Shown here: positions 48,715-56,714 of the stretch, in pieces
Layout: each line of letters starts with the position of its first letter
Numbering within the stretch: the first letter of the stretch is position 1
Assembly: GCA_964451925.1 (NCBI GenBank)
Contig: CAYVKA010000004.1
Location: 1-64,000 of the forward strand
Reading direction: 5' to 3'
Length of the DNA: 64,000 nt
DNA from: Nevskia sp964451925
Lineage (GTDB): Bacteria > Pseudomonadota > Gammaproteobacteria > Nevskiales > Nevskiaceae
Position numbers and translations under genes: made by a program
The notes under the pieces: generated by a model
What the model was told of the DNA's origin: nothing
Database searches by the model: none
What the model saw: the letters and a program-made list of their open reading frames with translations, nothing else

Positions 48715-51714
48715 TCAGAACTTCACCGCCACGGTGCCATAGACCAGGCGTCCGATCGGCGAGTAGGTCGACACGTCGGCGTTGTTGTCGGTGAACGCCT
48801 GCGGTGCCAGCGGCGGCATCTGGTCGGTGAGGTTGTTCACCCCCAGGCCCAGGCGCACTTCCTTGACATACGGCACATCGGCCAGATGCCAGTCGTAACC
48901 CAGGCGCAGGTCGAAGGTCACGTAGCTGTTCACCGGTACCGGCGGCGAAGTACCGTTGGGGCCGATATCGGTGACACCGGACACATAGGTGTTGCCGAGG
49001 GTCAGGTCCCAGTTCTGGTAGGCCCAGTCGAGCGTCGAGTAGAAGCGGTATTTCGGCAGGGTGCCACCGAACACGCCGGCATTGGTGGCAAAGCCGGCGA
49101 ATTCCTGCGACGGCTGGCCAGGGATGCCGATGAACTGGAACGAGCGGAAGTTGGCGCCGGTGGTGCTGATGGTAAAGGTGCCGTCGCGGTCGGTGATGAC
49201 GACATATTCCGCGCTCAGGGCCAGCGAGCGCTCGGTCAGCGAACCGAGATTGCGGAACTGGTCGACAGCGTAAAGCCGGTTGGACTGGTTGGGGTCGCCC
49301 TTGCCGGTGGTCTGGTTGGTCAGAAAGGCCTTGAGGTCGCCCGGATTGGTGAAGGGCTGCGTCGCGCCCGCAGTGCCCACGAAACCGTCGACGCCGAGAT
49401 TGTTGAAGAACGGCGAAGCGGATCCAAGGTTGTTAATGCTGGCGAGGATGTTGTTGAAGCCGAGGCCGCCCTGGTATCCGGACAGCGCGATGTCCGAGTA
49501 GTCCACCGACAGCGTCAGGCCGGACAGCAGCTTCGGCTTGAACGAAAAGCCGACCGTGCGGGACGTGGATTTGGCCGGCTTCAGGTTGGGATTGTTGCCG
49601 TCCTCGCCATTGAATGGCAGCGCGGCATAGTTGGCGCCGAACACGCCCTGGATCACCGTGCCTGCAACTTGGCGCGTATCGGTCGGGCCGTACTCGTTGT
49701 ACAGGGCCGGGGCATAGAATGAACGGGCATAGGTGCCGCGAAGGGTGAACTGCTTGTCGATCGGCTGCCAGCGGAACCCGGCCTTGGGCACCGTCGAATA
49801 CCCGGCGTCGCTGTACTTTTCGGCGCGCACCGCAGCGGTCACGTCGAAGGCATGCAGGCCCGTCACGTTCCACTTGGAACTGGTGACGGGGATGCGCACT
49901 TCGGAGAACACGGCGTCGATGCTGCGCCCCTTGCTGAACGGATCGGCGAAGGTGCCGCCCTGCCAGAACTGGTCATTTCCGGTGGTGCGGCCGGTGACCG
50001 GATCGGTATTCCGGCCGTTGAGGTCGGTATGGCCGGACAGGCTTTCGCGCCGCACGCCGCCGCCCACCGCAATGCCCACCTTCCCCGCGGGCAGTTCGAC
50101 CAGGGTGCCGACCAGCTTGGCGTCGAACGAAGCCAGGCGACTGGTGGCGTTGATCAGTTCGGTGCCGTAGATATTGGCCAGGGTCGCGGAATTGAGGCCG
50201 GAGCGCGCGAACGGATCGAGCGCAGGGGTCAGGACATTGGGTGTTCCGTTCTTTGACAGCCCGCCGTACACCAGGCTGTAGCCGCCGCCGGCAACCGCGT
50301 TGCCCTGCGCGTCATAGCCGCCGGCGATGGCCAGCGCCAGGTTCGGCTTGAAGATCAGATTGGTTTGCTTCTGCACCAGGTCGCTTTGGCTGTAGACCAG
50401 GCCGGTTTCCCAACTCCAGTCGTGCGTGATCGCGCCGCGCAATCCGGCTGTGACGCGCGCGGCCATGACACTGTCCAGAAACTGGTGCGACCTGTCCAAG
50501 TCGTCGAACACCACGCCGCCGACCGAGCCGTTGATCGGATTGAACGGCGCGCCCTGCGCGACGGTGATCCCGGTCATGCTCACCGGCAGGAATTTGGTCG
50601 AGCTGCTGCTGTGCGACACCATCACGTCGCCGAAGAATTCCAGCCTCTTGTCGATGATCTGCTGCGACAGGCTGCCGACGAAGGCATCCTGTTCCTGCTT
50701 GAGCAGCAACTGCTGGTAGGGCGACACATCGAAGGCGCTGGAGATGGCGCCGGGCGTCGTTGCCAGGTAGGTGCCATTGGCGATGAGATCGTTCATCGAC
50801 GTGGCGGTCGCGTTGGTGCCGGTCGGGTTGGTCTGGCTGGGGGAATTCAGCCCTGGCGCGAGGATCGCGGTGGGCGTGCTGGACGAGGACGCCACCACGC
50901 CGGGAATCGACGATGTGACACCGTATTTCGGGCTGGTGAAGGAACGCTGGTTCTGGTACAGCGGATCGGTCTGGGCAAAGCTCGCGGTGGCGGTGAACTG
51001 GCCGCTGCTCCAGCCCTTGCCGCCGATCACATAGGCCGAACGCTCGCCGTAGTTGTCGGCACCGGCAAGGCGGCCACCGGTTTCGATGCCCTCGAAATTC
51101 GACTTGAGGACGAAGTTGACCACGCCGCCGATGGCGTCGGAACCGTAGATGGACGAGGCACCGTCGGTGAGCACGTCGACATGGTCGATGGCGGCTGCCG
51201 GGATCTGATTGACGTCGACGAAATTCTTGCCGTTGACGGCGCCGATGCCGCTGTTGGCCACGCGCCGGCCGTTGACCAGCACCAGCGTCGGCAGGTTGCG
51301 CAGCTGCACCTGCGAACCGCCGGCGGTGTTTTGCGAGTTGTTGTTGGCGTTGCTGCTGCCGGCGTTGCTGCGACCGGCGAACGAGGGCACCGACTTGCGC
51401 AGGATCTCGAGCGGATTCGAGGTAATGCCGGCCTGCTCCATCTGCGCCGAGTCGACCGTGGTCACCGGCACCGCGACCGCGTCGGGCGTAGTCGGCAAGT
51501 TGGAGCCGGTGACGATGACCGTCTCCAGGTGGGTCGCGACTTCCTTGGGTGCGGGGGTGGCCGCCGCGGCCGTCTTGGCATCCCCGTGCGCGCCGGCGCC
51601 GTCCGCTCCCTTCTCCTCCCCGTCCGCGGCTGCGGCAGCCGTGGTCAGGCCGACGCCGAGGCCCGATGCCAGGGCCAGCGCGGCGACAAGCCACCTTTGA
51701 TTGCGGCTCTTCAT
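48715..51714 (-). CDS. TonB-dependent outer-membrane receptor
   Basis: The 999-residue precursor has a signal peptide, a TonB box-like segment (E-T-V-I-V-T-G-S-N, residues about 64-72), a plug domain (P-V-T-T-V-D-S-A-Q-M-E-Q-A-G; Q-V-Q-L-R-N-L-P-T-L-V-L-V-N-G-R-R; D-G-A-S-S-I-Y-G-S-D-A-I-G-G-V-V-N), and a large 22-strand barrel ending in Phe. The plug type is common in Xanthomonadales/Caulobacterales receptors for carbohydrates and other organic nutrients. No ligand can be assigned. The divergent-looking promoter region upstream carries the CTGAAT-type site. It stands next to the tonB operon. Confidence 0.95.
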   Translation of the reverse strand: MKSRNQRWLVAALALASGLGVGLTTAAAAADGEEKGADGAGAHGDAKTAAAATPAPKEVATHLETVIVTGSNLPTTPDAVAVPVTTVDSAQMEQAGITSNPLEILRKSVPSFAGRSNAGSSNANNNSQNTAGGSQVQLRNLPTLVLVNGRRVANSGIGAVNGKNFVDVNQIPAAAIDHVDVLTDGASSIYGSDAIGGVVNFVLKSNFEGIETGGRLAGADNYGERSAYVIGGKGWSSGQFTATASFAQTDPLYQNQRSFTSPKYGVTSSIPGVVASSSSTPTAILAPGLNSPSQTNPTGTNATATSMNDLIANGTYLATTPGAISSAFDVSPYQQLLLKQEQDAFVGSLSQQIIDKRLEFFGDVMVSHSSSSTKFLPVSMTGITVAQGAPFNPINGSVGGVVFDDLDRSHQFLDSVMAARVTAGLRGAITHDWSWETGLVYSQSDLVQKQTNLIFKPNLALAIAGGYDAQGNAVAGGGYSLVYGGLSKNGTPNVLTPALDPFARSGLNSATLANIYGTELINATSRLASFDAKLVGTLVELPAGKVGIAVGGGVRRESLSGHTDLNGRNTDPVTGRTTGNDQFWQGGTFADPFSKGRSIDAVFSEVRIPVTSSKWNVTGLHAFDVTAAVRAEKYSDAGYSTVPKAGFRWQPIDKQFTLRGTYARSFYAPALYNEYGPTDTRQVAGTVIQGVFGANYAALPFNGEDGNNPNLKPAKSTSRTVGFSFKPKLLSGLTLSVDYSDIALSGYQGGLGFNNILASINNLGSASPFFNNLGVDGFVGTAGATQPFTNPGDLKAFLTNQTTGKGDPNQSNRLYAVDQFRNLGSLTERSLALSAEYVVITDRDGTFTISTTGANFRSFQFIGIPGQPSQEFAGFATNAGVFGGTLPKYRFYSTLDWAYQNWDLTLGNTYVSGVTDIGPNGTSPPVPVNSYVTFDLRLGYDWHLADVPYVKEVRLGLGVNNLTDQMPPLAPQAFTDNNADVSTYSPIGRLVYGTVAVKF

Positions 51715-51783
51715 GCTACGTTCTCCTCTCGACCGTGTTGTACTTGTTGTGTCGCTATTTTTTTGGAACGGTACGGCACGAAG

Positions 51784-51811
51784 CTAAATCAAACCTGAAT
51801 ACTTCCTTTCA
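51784..51811 (+). promoter_or_regulatory. 11-bp direct repeat upstream of the TonB-dependent receptor
   Basis: CTAAATCAAACCTGAAT (51784-51800) is followed by CTTTCA five bases later (51806-51811). Thirteen or more of the first 17 bases match the site upstream of tonB. Confidence 0.5.
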
Positions 51812-51945
51812 GCGTCTTCAGGAACGGCACGGGCACGCTTGGGAGGTTCCGGGCCGCGCCATCCGGCGCCCGGCGAGGCGACGCGGCCGTCGGCATTCGC
51901 CGTTCACGGCCGCGCATGGACCAGGAGCCTGGCTGGCCGCCCGAC

Positions 51946-53247
51946 TCAAAAGGAGACCCGAACTCCGAGTCCGCCCAATCTGGCGGAAGTGAACAGGTCG
52001 ACCTCGGCATGATGGCGGGCGGCGATATCCCGGACGATGGCCAGGCCAAGCCCGCTGCCGAAGGCCGCCGACCCGGCACGGCGATAGAAGCGGTCGAACA
52101 CGCGCCGCCGATCCTCGGGGGGGATCCCCGGGCCGGAATCCTCGACGATGAGCGAGGGCCGGCCCGCGCTGCTGGCCACGCTCAGCGCCAGCTTGCCGCC
52201 GGCCGGCGTGTACTTGATGGCGTTGTCGACCAGGTTGGCCAGCAACGTGGCCAGGGCGTCCGGCTCGCCGACGATCTCCAGGGTGGCCGGCAGGCTGGAT
52301 TCGACGCTGATCGCCTTGGTTTCGGCCGCAGGCAGCTGGCTGCTCAGCACCCGCTGCGCGAGCTTGGCCAGGTCGACCGCGACCGTATCCATTTCCTGCA
52401 CGTCCGGGTCCTGCTGGGCCAGGGTGAGCAGTTGCCGGGCCAAGTGGATGATCCGGCTCAGTGCGCCGCGCAGATCGGCCAGCGCCTCGCTGCGGCGCGA
52501 TTCGTCGCCGGCCCGGGTCAGCAGCTGGGTATGCAGCTGCAGCGCGGTGATCGGCGTCAGCAGCTCGTGCGCAGCGTCGGCGACAAAGGTCTTCTGCGCC
52601 GCGATGACTCGGCCGAGCCGCGCCATCAGGTCGTTGAGCGAAGCCGCCAGCGGCATCACTTCACGCGGCAGGCCGGCGGTGTCCAGTGGCCTGAGATCAC
52701 GGTGCGAACGATGCCGCACGTCTTCGGCCACGCGCAGCAGCGGGCGCAAGCCGCGTCCGACCGTCAGCCAGATCAGCAGGGCGGCCACCGGAAACAGCGG
52801 CAGCAGCCACAACACCGCGTGCAGCGCGATACCGCGCGCCACTTCATTGCGCACCGCGACCGGCTGGGCCACCTGTACCAGGCGGCCGCCGGCTCCCGCG
52901 CTGAACATGCGCCAGGGCTCTCCGCGCACGTCCACGCGGGAAAACCCGGTCGAAGTGACGGCGGGCAGTTCGGGTTGCGGCCGCGACTGGAAACTCACCG
53001 CGCCGGAGGCATCGCGCACCTGCACCACCAGGTTCATTTCCGGATCGTCGTCGTCCTTGCGCAGCATGGTCCGGCCGGCCGGCTGGGCCTGCTCGGCAAA
53101 AGCCAGAGCGGTCTGCTCCAGCTGGTAGTCGAACAGCTCCGCCACCTCGTCGCGCACCGCCACGAACATCGCCGCCGCGCCGGCCAGCAGGACCAGCAGC
53201 ATGCCGCCGAGCAGGCCCAGCAGCAGGCGCGTGCGGATCGCGCTCAA
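51946..53247 (-). CDS. sensor histidine kinase (QseC-like)
   Basis: The 433-residue kinase has TM1 (residues about 7-30), a periplasmic sensor of about 120 residues with K-D-D-D-D-P-E, TM2 (about 150-172), HAMP, the phospho-His box F-V-A-D-A-A-H-E-L-L-T-P-I (near 225), and ATPase motifs (N-L-V-D-N-A-I-K-Y, D-S-G-P-G-I, G-S-G-L-G-L-A-I). It overlaps the response regulator stop by 4 bp. The acidic periplasmic loop may bind a cation, but this is only a guess. Confidence 0.93.
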   Translation of the reverse strand: MSAIRTRLLLGLLGGMLLVLLAGAAAMFVAVRDEVAELFDYQLEQTALAFAEQAQPAGRTMLRKDDDDPEMNLVVQVRDASGAVSFQSRPQPELPAVTSTGFSRVDVRGEPWRMFSAGAGGRLVQVAQPVAVRNEVARGIALHAVLWLLPLFPVAALLIWLTVGRGLRPLLRVAEDVRHRSHRDLRPLDTAGLPREVMPLAASLNDLMARLGRVIAAQKTFVADAAHELLTPITALQLHTQLLTRAGDESRRSEALADLRGALSRIIHLARQLLTLAQQDPDVQEMDTVAVDLAKLAQRVLSSQLPAAETKAISVESSLPATLEIVGEPDALATLLANLVDNAIKYTPAGGKLALSVASSAGRPSLIVEDSGPGIPPEDRRRVFDRFYRRAGSAAFGSGLGLAIVRDIAARHHAEVDLFTSARLGGLGVRVSF

Positions 53248-53906
53248 GACACGGCCGGAATCATGTAACCGACGCCGCGCACGTTGCGGATGAAGTCATG
53301 ACCGAGCTTGCGCCGCAGCAGGTGGATATAGACCTCGACGGTGTTGCTGCCGATCTCCTCGCCCCAGCCGTAAAGCTTGTCCTCGATCTGCCCGCGCGAC
53401 AGCACATTTCCCGGCCTTGCCGCCAGGATCTCCAGCAGCGCGAACTCGCGGGCCGAGAGGGCCAGCGGCTCGCCGTGCAGGCGGACTTCGCGCGTGGCCG
53501 GATTCAGCTGCAGGCCGGCATGCTCGATCAGAGGCGTGGCGCGGCCGGAGCGGCGCCGCACCAGGGCGCGCACGCGCGCCGCCAGCTCGTTGAGATCGAA
53601 AGGCTTGCCGAGGTAGTCGTCGGCACCGCTGTCCAGTCCGCGGATGCGCTCGCTGACCGTGTCGCGCGCCGTCAGCACGATCACCGGCAAGGCGTTGCCG
53701 GCCCGGCGCATGACGGAGAGCAGGCTGAGGCCATCCTTGTCCGGCAGCCCCAGGTCGAGCACCGCGGCATCGTAGCCGGGCTCGCGGCAGGCGGTTTCCG
53801 CGGCCACGCCGTTGTCGATCCAGTCGACGCTGAAGCCCTCTTCGCGCAGGCCCCGCTGCACGGCGGCGCCGATCATCCGGTCATCCTCGATCAGTAACAA
53901 CCGCAT
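53244..53906 (-). CDS. OmpR-family response regulator (QseB-like)
   Basis: The 220-residue protein has a receiver domain (E7-D8-D9, Asp51 in A-V-L-D-L-G-L-P-D-K-D-G, Lys in Y-L-G-K-P-F) and an OmpR-type DNA-binding domain (S-A-R-E-F-A-L-L-E; T-V-E-V-Y-I-H-L-L-R-R-K-L). GGAGG precedes ATG 53906. The intergenic space to the divergent efflux operon carries a CTGAAT/ATTCAG inverted repeat, so it probably regulates itself and that operon. Confidence 0.93.
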   Translation of the reverse strand: MRLLLIEDDRMIGAAVQRGLREEGFSVDWIDNGVAAETACREPGYDAAVLDLGLPDKDGLSLLSVMRRAGNALPVIVLTARDTVSERIRGLDSGADDYLGKPFDLNELAARVRALVRRRSGRATPLIEHAGLQLNPATREVRLHGEPLALSAREFALLEILAARPGNVLSRGQIEDKLYGWGEEIGSNTVEVYIHLLRRKLGHDFIRNVRGVGYMIPAVS

Positions 53907-53989
53907 CGCTTCCTCCGCATCGCGCCGCATCATGGTGTCGGCGCTGACGGAAAAGCATACCACCGCAAATGTGGCATCCAACGCGGATT

Positions 53990-54010
53990 TTTCTGAATGT
54001 TTATTCAGGA
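53990..54010. promoter_or_regulatory. CTGAAT inverted repeat between response regulator and efflux operon
   Basis: CTGAAT (53993-53998), GTTT, ATTCAG (54003-54008) forms a perfect 6-bp inverted repeat. On the minus strand it reads CCTGAATAAACATTCAG, close to the site at 40738-40719 (CCTGAATAAATTTTAAG). It lies between the divergent genes starting at 53906 and 54109. Confidence 0.5.
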
Positions 54011-54108
54011 ATGACCCGCGCCGCTGGCGGCGCCGCGGCCCTTTAAGTCTGTTTTAATTTTCCGCTGCAAGCATGCCCGCCGATCCAACCCGAGACGTCC
54101 GCGGAATC

Positions 54109-55524
54109 ATGACCGGAACCGACATGCGAAGCTTCGACACCCCGCGCCGTAGGCCGCTGCGACGGCTGCATCTGGCGCTGCCGCTTTCATTGCTGGCGGG
54201 CTGCACCTTGTATCATGCCAAGCCGCTCGATTCGGACGCGCCCGTCGCCGACAGCGCCACCGCACTGTCGGTTGACGCGGCGACGATGCCGACGCCGGCG
54301 CTGCGTCAGCACCGCTTCGATCCGTCCGACGGCCTGGACGCGACCGAGGTGGCGATGCTGGCCGTGGCCAACAACCCGGACCTGCGGCTGCTGCGCGATG
54401 ATCTCGGCATCCAGCGCGCGCAGGCATTTTCCGCAGGGCTGCTGCCCGATCCGCAGCTGTCGTTCAGCCGCGACTTCGCCTTCGGCTCGACCGCGGGAAC
54501 CACCACGGCGTTCGCCTACGGCATCACCCAGGACGTGACCTCCCTGCTGATGCGCTCCAGCACGGTCAAGGCCGCGCGTCTTGAGACGCGCTCGGTGGAA
54601 CTGGCCCTGTTATGGGCGGAATGGCAGACCGTCGCACAGTCCCGCGCGCTCTTCGACCGCGTGCGCGCCGACGAAAGCCTGCTGCGGCAGCTGCAGGAGG
54701 CGCAGCCGGTCTATGAGGCGCTGGGCCGTTCGATCGCGGAGCAGATCAGCCAGGGCAATCTTTCCGCCGACGTCGCGGACGGCCCGCTGCTGAGCACCGC
54801 CGACCTGAAGCGCCAGGTGTCCGAGACGCAGCAGCGTCTCGACCAGGAGCAGCACGACCTGCGCAGCCTGCTCGGCTTGGGGGCGCAGGCACCGTTGCAG
54901 CTGGTGGACGATCCGGCCGAAGCCGCTGAAGCCGGCCCGGTGCCGGCCGATATCGATCAGCGTCTGGCGGCGCTGCCGCAGCGCCGGCCCGATCTGCTGG
55001 CACTGCGCGCCGGCTATCTGGCGCAGGAGCAGCGGCTGCGCCTGGCGGTGCTGCAGCAGTTCCCGGCGATCAGCGTCGGGCTGAATCGGGCGCGCGACAA
55101 CAGCGACGTGAACAGCCGCGGCTATTCGATCGGCCTGACGCTGCCCCTGTTCAACCGCAACCGTGGCGCGATCGCAGTGGAGACGGCGACGCGTCAGCGG
55201 CTGTTCGACGAATACCAGGCGCGACTGGCGGCGGCGCGCTCCGAGGTCGACCGGCTGCGCATCGAATTGCCGATCATCGCGCGGCAGCTGCAGGACACCC
55301 GGCGCGATGCCGCGCGGCTGCGCCAGGACCACCTAGCGGCGAACAGCGCCTTCGCCAGCGGCGCGATCGACTGGAACACCTACCTGACCCTCAGCACCGC
55401 AGCGCTGGCCAAGCAGGCCGAAAGCGTGCAGCTGGAGCTGAGTCTGAACGAACAGAAGGGGGTCCTGACGACCCTGTTGGGCAGCGAACTGCCGCCCTCC
55501 CTGCAGAGCAAGGAGCAACACTGA
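54109..55524 (+). CDS. TolC-family outer-membrane efflux lipoprotein
   Basis: The 471-residue precursor has a lipoprotein signal ending L-L-A-G-C. The mature part has the long helices and repeat signature of OEP proteins (L-A-V-A-N-N-P-D-L-R; R-R-P-D-L-L-A-L-R-A-G-Y; L-T-L-P-L-F-N-R-N-R-G). The N-R-N-R-G form is often seen in metal-efflux CusC/CzcC-type channels. ATG 54109 or 54124 may be the start. First gene of an OMF–adaptor–pump operon. Confidence 0.88.
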   Translation: MTGTDMRSFDTPRRRPLRRLHLALPLSLLAGCTLYHAKPLDSDAPVADSATALSVDAATMPTPALRQHRFDPSDGLDATEVAMLAVANNPDLRLLRDDLGIQRAQAFSAGLLPDPQLSFSRDFAFGSTAGTTTAFAYGITQDVTSLLMRSSTVKAARLETRSVELALLWAEWQTVAQSRALFDRVRADESLLRQLQEAQPVYEALGRSIAEQISQGNLSADVADGPLLSTADLKRQVSETQQRLDQEQHDLRSLLGLGAQAPLQLVDDPAEAAEAGPVPADIDQRLAALPQRRPDLLALRAGYLAQEQRLRLAVLQQFPAISVGLNRARDNSDVNSRGYSIGLTLPLFNRNRGAIAVETATRQRLFDEYQARLAAARSEVDRLRIELPIIARQLQDTRRDAARLRQDHLAANSAFASGAIDWNTYLTLSTAALAKQAESVQLELSLNEQKGVLTTLLGSELPPSLQSKEQH

Positions 55525-56714
55525 TGGCATTGAGCAAAGTCCGCCTGGCGCTGATCGGCGCCGGCATCCTGGTCCCGGTCTCCGCCCTGGTTCTGGCGCA
55601 GGAGGACAACAAGGCCGAGGCCGGCGCGGCCGGCGACAATAGTGCGCTGGTCAGCACCGCGCTGCTGCAGCAAGGTCCGATCGGCACCACGGTCTCCGGC
55701 TACGGCACGGTGGTCGCGGCGCCAGGCAAGGCGCGGAACCTGACCTTCCCCCAGGCCGGTCTGGTGGCCGAGGTGCGCGTCACCGCCGGTGAAATGGTAA
55801 CACGCGGTACCACCCTGCTGGCCGTGGTGACGGACCCCGCCAGCCGCCTGGCATACGAGCAGGCGCAGACCGGCCTTGAATTCGCGCGCGCCGAGCTGGA
55901 GCGCACGCGCCAGTTGCGCGCCCAGAACCTGGCCAGCGCTTCGCAACTCGGCGCCGCCGAGAAGGGCCTGCGCGACGCCGAGGCGACCCTGGCGGCGCAG
56001 CAGCAGCTGGGCACCGCCAGCGAACGCAGCGAGCTCAAGGCGCCGTTCGACGGGGTGGTGCTGGACATTCCGGCAGCGTTGGGCGACCGCACCGCCGCCG
56101 GCGCGGTGCTGGCGCGGATGGTGCCCTCCGATGCGGTGCAGGTGCTGGTCGGCCTGGCGCCGGACGATGCACGGCGGGTCAAGGTGGGCATGCCGGCAAC
56201 CTTGCGCCCTGCCGCCAGCGCCGACCTGACGTTCGAGGGCCGCGTCAGCCACGTGCAGGCAATGGTCAACGCGCAGTCGCACCTGGTCGACGTCGCCGTA
56301 CAGCCCTCGCCGCATTCCGGCGGCGGCCTGCTGCCGGCGGAAATGACCCAGGCTCTCATCACCCTGCAGACCAGCACCGCGTGGCTGGCCCCGCGCGCGG
56401 CGGTACTGCACGACGACGAGGGCGCTTACCTGTTCCAGGTGGCGGATGGACACGCCAGGCGCATCCGCGTCACCACCGGCGCGGAGAATGAGCAGCAGGT
56501 GGCGGTGGAAGGCCCCTTCGACCCGGCGCGCAAGCTGGTGGTGCTGGGCGTCTACGAACTGGAGGACGGCATGGGCGTGCGCGAGGCGGCCCCAGCCGAC
56601 ACGGAGGCCGGCGGCAAGGCATCCGACAAGGCCAGTGACGGCAGGACCGACGACAATAAGGCCGACGCTCCCGCCAAGTCCGCGCCGGTGTCGAAGGACG
56701 AGGGCAAGCCATGA
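55524..56714 (+). CDS. RND periplasmic adaptor
   Basis: The 396-residue protein has a signal peptide/anchor, a lipoyl domain split in two halves (L-V-A-E-V-R-V-T-A-G-E-M-V-T-R-G; A-P-F-D-G-V-V-L-D-I-P-A-A-L-G), a hairpin, a barrel and a C-terminal domain. The last 40 residues are charged and disordered (Asp/Lys-rich). Its start overlaps the OMF stop (TGATG). It links the pump to the outer-membrane factor. Confidence 0.92.
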   Translation: MALSKVRLALIGAGILVPVSALVLAQEDNKAEAGAAGDNSALVSTALLQQGPIGTTVSGYGTVVAAPGKARNLTFPQAGLVAEVRVTAGEMVTRGTTLLAVVTDPASRLAYEQAQTGLEFARAELERTRQLRAQNLASASQLGAAEKGLRDAEATLAAQQQLGTASERSELKAPFDGVVLDIPAALGDRTAAGAVLARMVPSDAVQVLVGLAPDDARRVKVGMPATLRPAASADLTFEGRVSHVQAMVNAQSHLVDVAVQPSPHSGGGLLPAEMTQALITLQTSTAWLAPRAAVLHDDEGAYLFQVADGHARRIRVTTGAENEQQVAVEGPFDPARKLVVLGVYELEDGMGVREAAPADTEAGGKASDKASDGRTDDNKADAPAKSAPVSKDEGKP

